DNA from: Streptomyces sp. F001
GTDB taxonomy: Bacteria > Actinomycetota > Actinomycetes > Streptomycetales > Streptomycetaceae
Direction: 5' to 3'
DNA length: 64,000 nt
NCBI RefSeq assembly: GCF_004187715.1
Contig: NZ_QZWF01000024.1
Location: forward strand, 1-64,000
This document shows, one piece after another, positions 25,676-34,650 of this stretch (the stretch's first letter is position 1; each line of letters starts with the position of its first letter). The notes beneath the pieces were generated by a model, which saw only the letters and a program-made list of their open reading frames with translations, was not told the origin of the DNA and did no database searches. The translations under genes were made by a program, and so were the position numbers.

Positions 25676-27009
25676 TCGCGCACCAGCGGCGCGCCCGCGT
25701 CCCGCCAGGCGACGATCCCGCCGTCGAGGCTGCGGACGTCCGGGTGGCCCATCCGGGCCAGCGCAGCGGCGTAACGCAGCGACTTCTCCCCGACGGGGCA
25801 GGCGAGCAGCACGGGAGTGCGCTTGCTGAAGGGCAGCCCGCCGCGGAGCAGGTCCTCGAACACCTCGTCGACGATGTTGACCGAGCCCTCGATGTGCAGG
25901 GCGGCATAGGCGTGCGGGCTGCGCAGGTCGACGACGAGCGGCCGGGGATCACCCCCGGCGGTCCAGCGCCGGGCGTCGTCGACGCCGATGACGCGGGCCA
26001 CCGCGCGGGCTTCGGCGTCGGTGACGGCCGTCGCGGAGTGCCCCCGGTCCGTGCGGCCCAGGAGTTCCGGACGTCGCTGACGCACATAGCTGAGGTAACT
26101 CTCGGCCCGGTCGCAGACGATGAAGACCGCCGTCCGGCGCTCCCCCGTGTCGTCCAGCTCCGCGTCGGCCTGCCGCAGGTGCCGGACCGCTCCCTGGTAG
26201 GCGGCGCCTCCGGTCGGCCCCGACAGCAGTCCGCAGCGGCGGATCAGGGTGAGCATCCCGTCGATGGCCTCCCCGGAGGTCACCGACTCGATGGTGTCGT
26301 ACGTCGCCGAGTCGAACAGGCCGACCTGGTGCACCTCGTCGATGGTGCGGATGCCGGGGATGAAGTCCGACTTGTGGGCGACCAGGCCGAGGACGCGCAC
26401 CCGCGGGTCGTGCTCGCGCAGCACCCTGGCGACACCGGTCGACGAGCCCGCCGTGCCCACGCAGGCGACGAACCAGTCCGGCACCCGCCCGTCCAGGTCC
26501 TTCACTATCTCGGGACCGGTGCCCGCCGCGTGCGCCTCGACGTTGCGCGGGTTGAAGTACTGGTCGGTGTGCAGGTAGGTGCTGTCCGGGTCGGAGAGCG
26601 CCTGGTGGAAGTGAGTCAGCGGGTCGTCCGTGTCGGTCGGGTCGAGGCACTCGCTGCGCCCGGGGAGTTCCTCGATCTCGGCGCCGAGGAGCAGCAGGAG
26701 TTCCTTGATCTCGGGTACGCGCATGCGGTTGGTGACGCTCTTGAACCTCAGCCCGTGCATGCCGGCCAGCAGGGCGAGGGCCTTGGCGGTGTTGCCGCTG
26801 GACAGTTCCACGACCGTGCCGTCGCCGCCGGCGGAGGCCTCCAGATGGGGCCGGGCCATGTGCCAGGCGGGCCGGTCCTTGACGGAACCGAAGGGGTTGA
26901 GCATCTCCAGCTTGGCGTAGAGGTCGATGTGGCGCAGCCCGTGCACGGCCGGATCGATGCGCACCAGGGGTGTGTTGCCTATGGCCTCGGTGATGCTGTC
27001 GTACCTCAT
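25672..27009 (-). CDS. Cysteine synthase-like PLP enzyme fused to a rhodanese domain
   Basis: Residues 1 to about 320 are a fold-type II PLP beta-synthase with the Lys motif LNPFGSVKDRPAWHMA, ELSSGNTAKALALLAG and phosphate loop GTAGSSTG. Residues from about 335 form a rhodanese domain with LVVDLRSPHAYAALHIEGS and active Cys in LLACPVGEKSLRYA. The beta-synthase part resembles CysK/SbnA enzymes that use activated serine; rhodanese carries persulfide sulfur. The fusion plus a Csd-like partner suggests a dedicated sulfur relay or a diamino-acid pathway. Overlaps with both neighbours are 4 nt. Confidence 0.85.
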   Translation of the reverse strand: MRYDSITEAIGNTPLVRIDPAVHGLRHIDLYAKLEMLNPFGSVKDRPAWHMARPHLEASAGGDGTVVELSSGNTAKALALLAGMHGLRFKSVTNRMRVPEIKELLLLLGAEIEELPGRSECLDPTDTDDPLTHFHQALSDPDSTYLHTDQYFNPRNVEAHAAGTGPEIVKDLDGRVPDWFVACVGTAGSSTGVARVLREHDPRVRVLGLVAHKSDFIPGIRTIDEVHQVGLFDSATYDTIESVTSGEAIDGMLTLIRRCGLLSGPTGGAAYQGAVRHLRQADAELDDTGERRTAVFIVCDRAESYLSYVRQRRPELLGRTDRGHSATAVTDAEARAVARVIGVDDARRWTAGGDPRPLVVDLRSPHAYAALHIEGSVNIVDEVFEDLLRGGLPFSKRTPVLLACPVGEKSLRYAAALARMGHPDVRSLDGGIVAWRDAGAPLVRE

Positions 27010-28502
27010 GCGGTCGTTCCCCCCAAGGGTGTGATCGGCCAGTAGTCCTCGTCCGGGCACCAGCGCCAGGAGTCGCCCTGGCGCTCCACCGCGACCGTCC
27101 GCGCGATGGGCTGCCGCTGTGCGTGGTGGGCGTGGAAGTCCATGGCGTAGCCGGCGGTGTTGGCGAAGGCCAGCAGATCCCCCTCCTGCGGCAGCCGGGG
27201 CAGGAACACCAGGCGACGGGTGATGAGATCGCCTTCCAGGCACAGGTTGCCGGTGAGGTAGACGCCGGCCGGTGCCTCGTCACCGGCCGCTGCTTCGCCG
27301 CGGGGCAGCAGGACCGGGTCCACGAGGACTCCGTGCTCCTCGAGGCTCATGTCTCCGGCGTTCATGCCGAGGCGGACGAGGTGGTGGCCGGAGTCCGTGT
27401 CCGCGGGCCGGACGTCCAGCACCCGCGCGAGCGACAGCCCGCACTGGTCGACCAGGGAACGACCGGGTTCGATGTAGAGATCGTGGAGGTGCTCCAGGAG
27501 GAGGGTGGCCGACGACCGGCCCAGCGCCGGTGCGGGGAGGGAGAGGAGCTCGTCGAGGTACCCGGGGCCGGCGGTGGGACGGTACGCCGGGTACAGCGCG
27601 GCGGCCCCGCGCACCGTGCCGCCCTCGTTACGCAGCCCGTAGCCGTGACCGCGCCAGGTCAGCGGCGGGCGCACACCGAGCACGGCCTCGGTCAGCGCGG
27701 TGGTCCACCGCTCCCACTCCCCCGCCTCGGCGACGTAGCCGACGCCGAATCCGCCCCCGACATCGAGGGCCCGCGGCGCCAGTCCCCGGGCCCGGCACTG
27801 GTCCAGGAACAGCACGCACTGCTCCAGCGCCCGCGCTTTCTCCTCCACGCCGGTGGTGTCCAGGTGATAGGCGGCGCCGGTGAACTCCACGGCATCCGCG
27901 TTGCGTTCGAGCGCCGACAGCAGCGCCTGGGTGTCCCGCACCGGGGTGCCGAAGCGGCTGCGCCGGGAGACAATCCGCGTGCCCGCTCCCCCGTGGCCGT
28001 CGGCGGACTCGAATCCGGACAGGCGCACCAGTACGGCGACCCGGCCGAGACCATGCGAGCGCACCAGGCCGGAGAGCCGTTCCAGTTCTCCCGGTGAGTC
28101 GAGGTTCACCGTCGCGCCCACGCGGGCCGCCAGCCAGAGGAATGCGGCGTCCTTGGGGCCCGTGGCCATGATGCGGTCCCCGGTGAATCCGCAGCCCAGT
28201 GCGTGCTTCAGCTCCTCCAGGGAGGCGACGTCGACACCGACGGCGGCCGGATCCTCGGCCGCCAGTCTCCGTACCAGGGCGCTGGAGCGGTTCGCCTTGT
28301 GCGCGAAGTACACGCGTCCGGCCAGATGGTGGCGGCGGAAGACCGAACGGAAGCGGGCGGTGTTCTCCGCGACGGCCTCGGGGAGCAGCACATGGAGCGG
28401 TGACCCCAGGGCGTCGACGAGCGAGTGCAGGAAAGGCCGGTCCGCCAGCAGTGCGGCGAGCGGCGGATCCACCCTCGGCCTCAGGTACAAGGGCGCATCC
28501 AC
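27006..28502 (-). CDS. PLP-dependent decarboxylase, fold type III (LysA/SbnH-like)
   Basis: A 498-residue alanine racemase-fold decarboxylase. The PLP Lys is in VYFAHKANRSSALVRRL, the Gly-rich phosphate site is LDVGGGFGVGYV, and the substrate region includes YIEPGRSLVDQCG. Members decarboxylate diaminopimelate, ornithine or citryl-diamino acids (SbnH in staphyloferrin B). The ATG follows GGGAGGGG. It leads a three-gene PLP operon (decarboxylase, cysteine synthase-rhodanese, class V enzyme) that starts just after the terminator of the RiPP operon and next to a weak Zur-like box. Confidence 0.87.
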   Translation of the reverse strand: MDAPLYLRPRVDPPLAALLADRPFLHSLVDALGSPLHVLLPEAVAENTARFRSVFRRHHLAGRVYFAHKANRSSALVRRLAAEDPAAVGVDVASLEELKHALGCGFTGDRIMATGPKDAAFLWLAARVGATVNLDSPGELERLSGLVRSHGLGRVAVLVRLSGFESADGHGGAGTRIVSRRSRFGTPVRDTQALLSALERNADAVEFTGAAYHLDTTGVEEKARALEQCVLFLDQCRARGLAPRALDVGGGFGVGYVAEAGEWERWTTALTEAVLGVRPPLTWRGHGYGLRNEGGTVRGAAALYPAYRPTAGPGYLDELLSLPAPALGRSSATLLLEHLHDLYIEPGRSLVDQCGLSLARVLDVRPADTDSGHHLVRLGMNAGDMSLEEHGVLVDPVLLPRGEAAAGDEAPAGVYLTGNLCLEGDLITRRLVFLPRLPQEGDLLAFANTAGYAMDFHAHHAQRQPIARTVAVERQGDSWRWCPDEDYWPITPLGGTTA

Positions 28503-28551
28503 GTGGGACCCCTCCCGGTGTCGGCCGACCGTCGTCCGGACAATCGTTCGG

Positions 28552-28566
28552 GAGTAGTCGTTTCCA
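28552..28566 (-). promoter_or_regulatory. Weak Zur-like half box upstream of the PLP operon
   Basis: On the minus strand this reads TGGAAACGACTACTC. The left half (TGGAAAC) equals that of the confident boxes, while the right half is degenerate and lacks CA. It lies 50 bp before the decarboxylase ATG. Confidence 0.4.
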
Positions 28567-28589
28567 GGTAAACCCGCCGCTAAGCCTCA

Positions 28590-28610
28590 CCGGCCCGGAT
28601 ACCGGGCCGG
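28590..28610 (-). terminator. Terminator of the RiPP-transporter operon
   Basis: CCGGCCCGG and CCGGGCCGG pair perfectly over 9 bp around ATA. The hairpin starts 11 bases after the stop of the ABC gene at 28621, and separates that operon from the PLP operon. Confidence 0.75.
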
Positions 28611-28620
28611 CGTCACGTGC

Positions 28621-30378
28621 TCAGGAGGGGGTGGTGGTGAGGATGCGGTTGAGCGCGCTGCCGTGGCGGCCGGTGAGTGCCTCCCAGGTGCCCTCTTCCG
28701 TGACGCGGCCCCCCTCGAGGACGGCGATGCGGTCGGCGCGGCGGATGGTGGCCGGGCGGTGTGCGATGACGATGGTGGTATGGCCCTCCCGCCGCAGGGC
28801 GGTGGCGAGTTGGGCGTCGCCGGTGTTGTCCAGGTGTGCGGTGGACTCGTCAAGGATCAGCACTCTCGGGCTGACCAGCAGCGCGCGGGCGAGGGCGATG
28901 CGGGCCCGCTGGCCTCCCGAGAGCGTGGCGCCGCGCTCGCCGACCAGCGTGTCCAGCGGGGCGATCCGGTCGACGCCGCACAGCCGTGCCGCCTCGGCCA
29001 GCGCCCGGTCGTCGGCCTCGGGTGCGGCGAGCCGCAGGTTCTCGGCGAGGGTGCCGTGGAAGAGGGGTGTCTCCTGTCCGACGAGGACGACCGCGCGCCG
29101 CAGTTCCGCGTCGTTCACCTCCCGGACGTCCACGGGGTCGCCGTGGGCGGACACGAGCTGGACCGCGCCCTCGGCAGGGTCCCAGAAGCGGGCCAGCAGG
29201 TGGGCGCAGGTGGACTTGCCGGCGCCCGAAGCGCCGACCAGGGCGAGCGTCTGTCCCGGGCGAACGGTCAGCTCGACGCCGTCCAGCACGGGCCCGCCGC
29301 CGTAGTCGAACCGCACCCGGTGCAGCCGGACACCCAGCGGTCCCGGCGGCAGGGCGCGGGGCGTGGGGGCGGGGGCGAGGGCGGGGGCCTTGACGGCCGC
29401 GTCGACCCGGGAGGCGGCGGCCCGCAGTGCCACGGCCTGGCTCAGGGCGCGGGCCGACTCCGCGACCGGCCCGAGGACGGACAGGGCCAGGGTCATCGCC
29501 GCCGGGGCCCAGGCGCCGTGCAGCCGTCCGGCGGTCACGGACTGCGCGGCCGCGGCGACCACGCCGAGGACGGCGGCCACGATGAGCAGGTCGCGGACGG
29601 CGGCGGCGACGGCCTCCCAGGTGGCCTCGGCGCGCTGGGCGTCGCCCACCTGCCGCCCCCGCTCCGCCAGGGTGCGGCGGCGTCCGCCCAGGGCGCCGAA
29701 GGCGAGCAGTTCGCGCAGCCCGTCGACGGTCTCCACCGTGTCGGCCGACAGCGCGGCCACGGCCGTACGGGTGCGGCCGCCGCGCGCCGCGCGCGCCCGG
29801 GCGTCGGCGAAGGGCGCCACGGCGAGCAGAGCCGCGACCGGCAGGACGGCCGCCAGCAGCCACGGTTCCACCGTAGCGAGAACCACGGAGCCGCCGGTGA
29901 AGACCGTTCCCGCGGCGAGCAGTTGGGCGGTGGTGTGGGCGTAGAAGAACTCCAGGGCCTCCACGTCGGCCATGGCGGTGGCGGCGAGGTCGCCGCTGCG
30001 GCGGCCCGCGACCCGGGCGGGCGCGCTGCGGGCCAGTCCGTCGAAGACGCGCACCCGCAGGACGGCCAGCACCCGGTAGGCGAGGTCGTGGGAGAGGTCC
30101 ATCTCCCGCCAGGTCATCAGGGCGCGCGTCACGACGAGGGCGACGAGCGCGGCGACGGTGCCGGCCGAGGGGCCGTGCCCGTCGATGACGGCGGTGCCCA
30201 CGGTGTGCGCGGCCAGGGTCAGCAGCGCGACGAGGGAACCCTGTTCGAGCACGGCGGCGGCACAGGTGCGCACCGTCATGGCGCGGTGCGCGGCGAGGGC
30301 AGGAAGAAGGGCGCGCAGTGCGCCTCGCGCGGGGACGTCCGCTCCGGCGGGGGTGGTCGTGGCGGTGACGGTGCTCAT
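28621..30378 (-). CDS. ABC transporter half-molecule, second of RiPP-cluster pair
   Basis: A 585-residue exporter-fold protein: about six membrane helices (residues 30-310), then an ATPase with GASGAGKST, signature LSGGQRARIALA and Walker B VLILDEST. The ATG overlaps the stop of the partner at 30375 (ATGA), implying a heterodimer. The pair resembles the YbtQ/YbtP-like pair at 9606-13141 in order and architecture. It is the last gene before a terminator. It may export the mature peptide, or import its metal complex as YbtPQ do. Confidence 0.87.
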   Translation of the reverse strand: MSTVTATTTPAGADVPARGALRALLPALAAHRAMTVRTCAAAVLEQGSLVALLTLAAHTVGTAVIDGHGPSAGTVAALVALVVTRALMTWREMDLSHDLAYRVLAVLRVRVFDGLARSAPARVAGRRSGDLAATAMADVEALEFFYAHTTAQLLAAGTVFTGGSVVLATVEPWLLAAVLPVAALLAVAPFADARARAARGGRTRTAVAALSADTVETVDGLRELLAFGALGGRRRTLAERGRQVGDAQRAEATWEAVAAAVRDLLIVAAVLGVVAAAAQSVTAGRLHGAWAPAAMTLALSVLGPVAESARALSQAVALRAAASRVDAAVKAPALAPAPTPRALPPGPLGVRLHRVRFDYGGGPVLDGVELTVRPGQTLALVGASGAGKSTCAHLLARFWDPAEGAVQLVSAHGDPVDVREVNDAELRRAVVLVGQETPLFHGTLAENLRLAAPEADDRALAEAARLCGVDRIAPLDTLVGERGATLSGGQRARIALARALLVSPRVLILDESTAHLDNTGDAQLATALRREGHTTIVIAHRPATIRRADRIAVLEGGRVTEEGTWEALTGRHGSALNRILTTTPS

Positions 30379-32114
30379 GCGGCGAGTTCTCCTCGGTGGG
30401 CGCGGCCGGCCTCGACGAGCCTCGTGTAGACGCCGCCGGCCTCGATCAGGCCGGTGTGGTCGCCGACGGCGTCCACCCGTCCGGCATCGAGGACGACGAT
30501 GTGATCGGCGTGCCGGACGGCGGCCAGCCGGTGTGCGACCACCAGGACCGTCCTGCCGCTCGCCGCGTGCAGCAACTCCCGGACGATGTCCGCCTCGCGG
30601 CGCTCGTCGACCGCGCTCGTGGCCTCGTCGAGGACCAGCACCGGGGCGTCCGCCAGCAGGGCCCGCGCAAGGGCGAGCCTTTGGCGCTGGCCGCCCGAGA
30701 GGGTGGCACCGCGTTCACCGAGAACGGTGGCGTAGCCGTCCGGAAGGGCGGTGATCTCGTCGTGGATCCCGGCGGCGCGCGCCGCCCGGGCCAGGTCGTC
30801 GTCCGTGGCGCCGGGACGGGCCATGCGCAGGTTGTCGGCGATGCTGGCGTGGAAGAGGTACGTCTCCTGCGAGACCACGGCGATGTGCTGCCGCAGCGAG
30901 TCGAGCGCGTACTCGGTCGTGGGACGGCCGTCGAGGGTGATCCGTCCTTCCTGCGGGTCGTGATGGCGCAGGAGCAGCGCCAGCAGCGTGGACTTGCCCG
31001 CGCCGGACGGCCCGACGATCGCCGTGGTCCGGCCCGCCCGCGCGGTGAAGGAGACGCCGTCCAGGGCGGGTACCGATGCACCGTCGTAGGTGAACCGGAC
31101 GTTCTCAAAGCCTAGTTCGGGCGGCGCCTGCCCGTGCACGGAGGCCGTTCCGGTGTCGGGGACGGCCGGTTCTGCGGTGCGCAGGGCCCGGAGCCCGTCC
31201 GCGGCCGACACGCCCAGGTATCCGGCGTGCCATTCACGGGCGAGGTCACGGACCGGCCGGAAGCACTCGGAGGCCAGCAGCAGCACCAGATAGGTGCCGG
31301 TCGCCGTGGTGGAACCGGTGACGGCAGACCAGCACGCCAGGAGGGCCGCGGCGGCGGTGCCGCCCTGGATGGCCAGGTCGGTGATGCCGGTGTCGACCAG
31401 GGAGACCCGCAGTTTCGCGACGGTCGCCCGGTGCAGCGCCGCCGACCGCTCCTCCAGACGGGCCCGGGTGCGGCCGACCGCGCCCGCGGCGCGCAGGGCC
31501 GGCATGCCCTGGAGCGCCTCCAGGTAGTCGGCGCCCAGCCCTTCGTACGTGTCCCAGTGCTCCTTGCCGCGGGCCGCCAGCACCCGGTCCCATGCCCGTG
31601 GCCCGGCCAGCGCCAGGACCAGGGCGGGGACAAGGCCGAGGAGGGCCCACGGTTCGACCGCGGCCAGACCGGCCAGCACCAGGGACGGCACCGTGAAGGT
31701 GACCAGGAGCTGGGGCAGGTATCGGGAGACGTAGGCGTCGACGCCCTCCACCCCGTCGACAAGGGTGGTGCGGACCGCTCCGGCCCGCGCGGTGGTCAGA
31801 TGAGCGGGACCCAACCGGCCCAGGTGGGCCAGGAGTTCGTCCCGCAGGGCCACCCTGACCCGGGCCCCGGCGCGGGTGGCGGTGCGCCGCTGCCACACGG
31901 CGAGCCCGGCGCGGGCGGCGACGACGGCGAGCACCGCCGCCAGCAGCCAGGGAAGCCGGCCGGTATCGCCGCGGGCCAGGCCGGCGAGCGCGAGGGCCAG
32001 GAGTGCGGCCTGCGCCAGGTGGGTGAGAGTGACGGCGCCCTGCAACAGGGTGGCCGCGAGCAGGGGGAGCCGTGCGGGCCGGGCGGCGCGGCGTAGCTCG
32101 GGGTGGACGATCAC
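30375..32114 (-). CDS. ABC transporter half-molecule, first of RiPP-cluster pair
   Basis: A 579-residue exporter-fold ABC protein. The membrane domain has SRYLPQLLVTFTVPSLVLAG and TYLVLLLASECFRPVRDL. The ATPase has GPSGAGKST, LSGGQRQRLALA and LVLDEATSAVD. The GTG start at 32114 overlaps the SagB-like stop as GTGA. With the 28621 protein it forms the cluster's dedicated transporter. No C39 peptidase domain is attached, so leader removal must be done by another protein. Confidence 0.87.
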   Translation of the reverse strand: MIVHPELRRAARPARLPLLAATLLQGAVTLTHLAQAALLALALAGLARGDTGRLPWLLAAVLAVVAARAGLAVWQRRTATRAGARVRVALRDELLAHLGRLGPAHLTTARAGAVRTTLVDGVEGVDAYVSRYLPQLLVTFTVPSLVLAGLAAVEPWALLGLVPALVLALAGPRAWDRVLAARGKEHWDTYEGLGADYLEALQGMPALRAAGAVGRTRARLEERSAALHRATVAKLRVSLVDTGITDLAIQGGTAAAALLACWSAVTGSTTATGTYLVLLLASECFRPVRDLAREWHAGYLGVSAADGLRALRTAEPAVPDTGTASVHGQAPPELGFENVRFTYDGASVPALDGVSFTARAGRTTAIVGPSGAGKSTLLALLLRHHDPQEGRITLDGRPTTEYALDSLRQHIAVVSQETYLFHASIADNLRMARPGATDDDLARAARAAGIHDEITALPDGYATVLGERGATLSGGQRQRLALARALLADAPVLVLDEATSAVDERREADIVRELLHAASGRTVLVVAHRLAAVRHADHIVVLDAGRVDAVGDHTGLIEAGGVYTRLVEAGRAHRGELAA

Positions 32115-33260
32115 GGGGTGTTCTCCTCGTCGGCGTGGCGGGTGCCGAGGGCCAGTGCGTGGACGACCCAGTCATGGCCCGGCGTGGCTCCGAGGGCGGC
32201 GCCGAGGTCCGCTTGCTGCCAGGAGCCGACGGGTCGGGCGGACAGGCCATGGCGCCGGGCGGTGACATGGGCCAGGTGAACGGCGAAGCCGGCCCGCAGG
32301 TGGGCGCGGCGGATGTGCGGGGCGTCGGCGTCGGCGGGGCAGCCGATGGCGAGCAGGACGGCGCCCGCGTCCGCGATCCACGCCTGGCCCGCGGCCCAGA
32401 CCGCGAGCGTCGGACGGGCCTCGCCGGACGCGTACCGCCGCAGGGTCGTGCCGTCGGAGGCCAGTTCCACGAGGCCGGGCCGTGGCGGGCCGACGGCGGC
32501 GCACCAGCGCAGGTCGCCGGTGCCCGCCCGGGCGGCGGTGGCAAGGACCGCTGCCAGCGCGTCCCGGGAGGGGGCTCCCTGCAGGGGCGGGGGCACTGCG
32601 GCGCGCCAGCAGTGCCGCGTGCGGGGTCGGGCCTCCCGCCGGCTCCCCGGTGCGGGCGCCGTCAGCCGGACGCACCGGGCTCCGCCCGCCGGGCAGGGGG
32701 ATGTGCACGACGGCCAAGGGCTTCTCGGTGAGTCCGTCCAGTCGTACCCCGGGCTCGCCCGCGCCCAGTGAGCGAGCCGCCAGGAACAGCGCGGCGGCCG
32801 CGTGCCCGGTGTCGAGCAGCAGCAGGGGCCAGCCCCGGTGCCCGTAGTGGGACACCGTGCGCCGAGCGGTGACGGACAGTTCGGCGGTCACACCCGGGGG
32901 TGTGCCGTCGGGAGGCTGGCCAAGAGGGTGGACGCGGTGGCGCAGCGGGTCGTAGCCGTAGCGTCCGGGCGGCAGGGAGCAGCCGGCGCCCACCAGGAGT
33001 TCGGTGTCCACCGGATGCAGCGCACCCGCGGACGGCGCGGGCCGCAACCGTCCGGAGCTGTCCGAGGCGGCCAGGGACAGCCGCAGCAGGGTCCACAGGT
33101 CGAGGTCCGCCGGGCCTGCCGCCGGAATCGGGCGCGGCGCACCCGGCCACGCCCGGACGGCTGTTCCGGCGGGCGTGTCGGGGCCGGGCCGCTCCACGGA
33201 GCGGGCGCGGGCGAGGGCGGCGACGAGGTCCGGCAGACGGTCCTCACGGGCGTGTTCCAC
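32111..33260 (-). pseudogene. SagB/ThcOx-type azoline dehydrogenase, frameshifted
   Basis: Two frames together make one nitroreductase-fold protein. The first part (GTG at 33260 to about 32605) has LRPAPSAGALHPVDTELLV, GRYGYDP and GHAAAALFLAARSLGAG. The second part (about 32598 to 32111) has AGQAWIADAGAVLLAIG, RRAHLRAGFAVHLAHVTA and VHALALGTRHADE. SagB-type enzymes use FMN to oxidise azolines to azoles in TOMM peptides. The total span is 1 nt off a multiple of three, and the shift lies in a C-rich run near 32590-32605, so a sequencing indel is as likely as real inactivation. Both ends keep the operon's usual junctions. Confidence 0.75.
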
Positions 33261-33270
33261 GGGGAGGCCC

Positions 33271-34650
33271 TCACATGTGCGGCGGGGGCGCCAGGGTGAA
33301 GTCCCCCGGCGCCTGCGGCGGTTCGGCGCGCCAGCCGCGGGTGACGGCGGCTTCGGCGAGGCGCGGGCAGCCGAAGTAGCCGAAGGCCGCGGGGGCGTTC
33401 GGCAGGAGCCCGGAGACCAGGACCCTGGCGACGCGCAGCGCGGTCTCGGCCACGTCCTCGGTGGTGAGGTCGAACGTCATGACACGGTGGCCGCCGGCGC
33501 GCAGCGCGTTGTCCAGCCGCTCCCGGCTGCCGGGCTCGACCGCGTCGACGGACACGGTTCCGAGGGCCGGTGCGGTGAACCGCCGGGCCTCGGCCGCCAT
33601 CCGCTCGTCCAGCCACACCTGCACATGCGCGCCCAGGTCCCGCACATGCTCGAACTGCTCGCCGCACACGTCGAGATAGCGGCCGTCGGCCCGGTGGTCC
33701 AGGTACAGCCCGCGCGCCAGCAGCCCGGCCTCGACGGCCTGGAACACCCAGCCCCCGGCGTCCGTCAGGCCCTGGGTGAAGACCCAGGTGTGCACGGCTT
33801 CCAGGACGGCCTTGCGGGCGGCTTCGGCCGGGTCGTACTTGCAGGCGAAACCCGCGGCGTACAGGCCGAGGCGCGGGTCGTGGACGAGCGCGGCCATACA
33901 GGGCGCGAACTCCGAGTGCATCTCGACGATGTGGACGTCGAACGCGGAGCCGGCCAAATCGTCGGCGAGGCCGGGCACGCTCGCCGGGTCGATACCGCGG
34001 GCCGGGCCGTCCAGGTGCCACCACAGTTCCAGGGCGTCGCGCTCGACGATCTCCAGCAGGCCGCGTTCGACGGCGTCCTCGAAGCCCTGCCCGGTGGCAA
34101 TGCCGGCGTAGTTGAGGTGGTGGGTGCGCGGCAGCTCGCGCAGGGCGCCCTGGCGCCAGTTGAGGTGGGTGAGCGAGACGGGTGCCCAGACCTCGGCGGC
34201 CGTCCCGTCGGGCAGTCGTTCGCTGCCGCGGGTCCACAGGGCCGGGGTGTCGGCGGTGAGGGGGCGGTACGGGAACTTCTCGCGGGCGTACTGCCAGTCG
34301 GCGTAGGCGGGCAGGTCCTGCGGGCCGTAGAGCCGCAAACCCTTGTCGGTGAGTTCCGTGGCGGTGGCCCGCACGGGGGCGTCGGGGTGGCCGGGCGGCG
34401 GCACACGGTTGCCGCAGTAGCGTTCCACCCCTTCGGCTATGGCGGCGACGCGGGCTTGTGCCGGGTCGCCGAAGGTGGTGCCGAGGGAGACCCGGTCGGC
34501 GGGCCACAACCCGTGTCTGCGGGCGTCGGATATCTCGGCCGTGAGCGCGGTGTACCGGGGCGGGGCGCCCGCGGGGTGCTCGACGGGCTCGACCTTGCGG
34601 ACGATGCCGCAGACAGGGTCGACGAGTGCTTCCAGGGGCAGCGCCGTCAT
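33271..34650 (-). CDS. YcaO cyclodehydratase (TOMM biosynthesis)
   Basis: A 459-residue YcaO protein. The ATP/Mg-binding Glu motifs are visible: AEGVERY (residues 72-78), ERGLLEIVERDA (195-206) and AVLEAVHTW (281-289). The C-terminus ends APPPHM, the proline-rich tail typical of YcaOs that cyclise peptide backbones. YcaO activates an amide with ATP so that Ser, Thr or Cys side chains form azolines. The only nearby partner peptide, at 37067, has Ser but no Cys or Thr in its core-like part, so oxazolines are expected. The ATG lies in an ATGA overlap with the presumed CocE stop. Confidence 0.92.
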   Translation of the reverse strand: MTALPLEALVDPVCGIVRKVEPVEHPAGAPPRYTALTAEISDARRHGLWPADRVSLGTTFGDPAQARVAAIAEGVERYCGNRVPPPGHPDAPVRATATELTDKGLRLYGPQDLPAYADWQYAREKFPYRPLTADTPALWTRGSERLPDGTAAEVWAPVSLTHLNWRQGALRELPRTHHLNYAGIATGQGFEDAVERGLLEIVERDALELWWHLDGPARGIDPASVPGLADDLAGSAFDVHIVEMHSEFAPCMAALVHDPRLGLYAAGFACKYDPAEAARKAVLEAVHTWVFTQGLTDAGGWVFQAVEAGLLARGLYLDHRADGRYLDVCGEQFEHVRDLGAHVQVWLDERMAAEARRFTAPALGTVSVDAVEPGSRERLDNALRAGGHRVMTFDLTTEDVAETALRVARVLVSGLLPNAPAAFGYFGCPRLAEAAVTRGWRAEPPQAPGDFTLAPPPHM

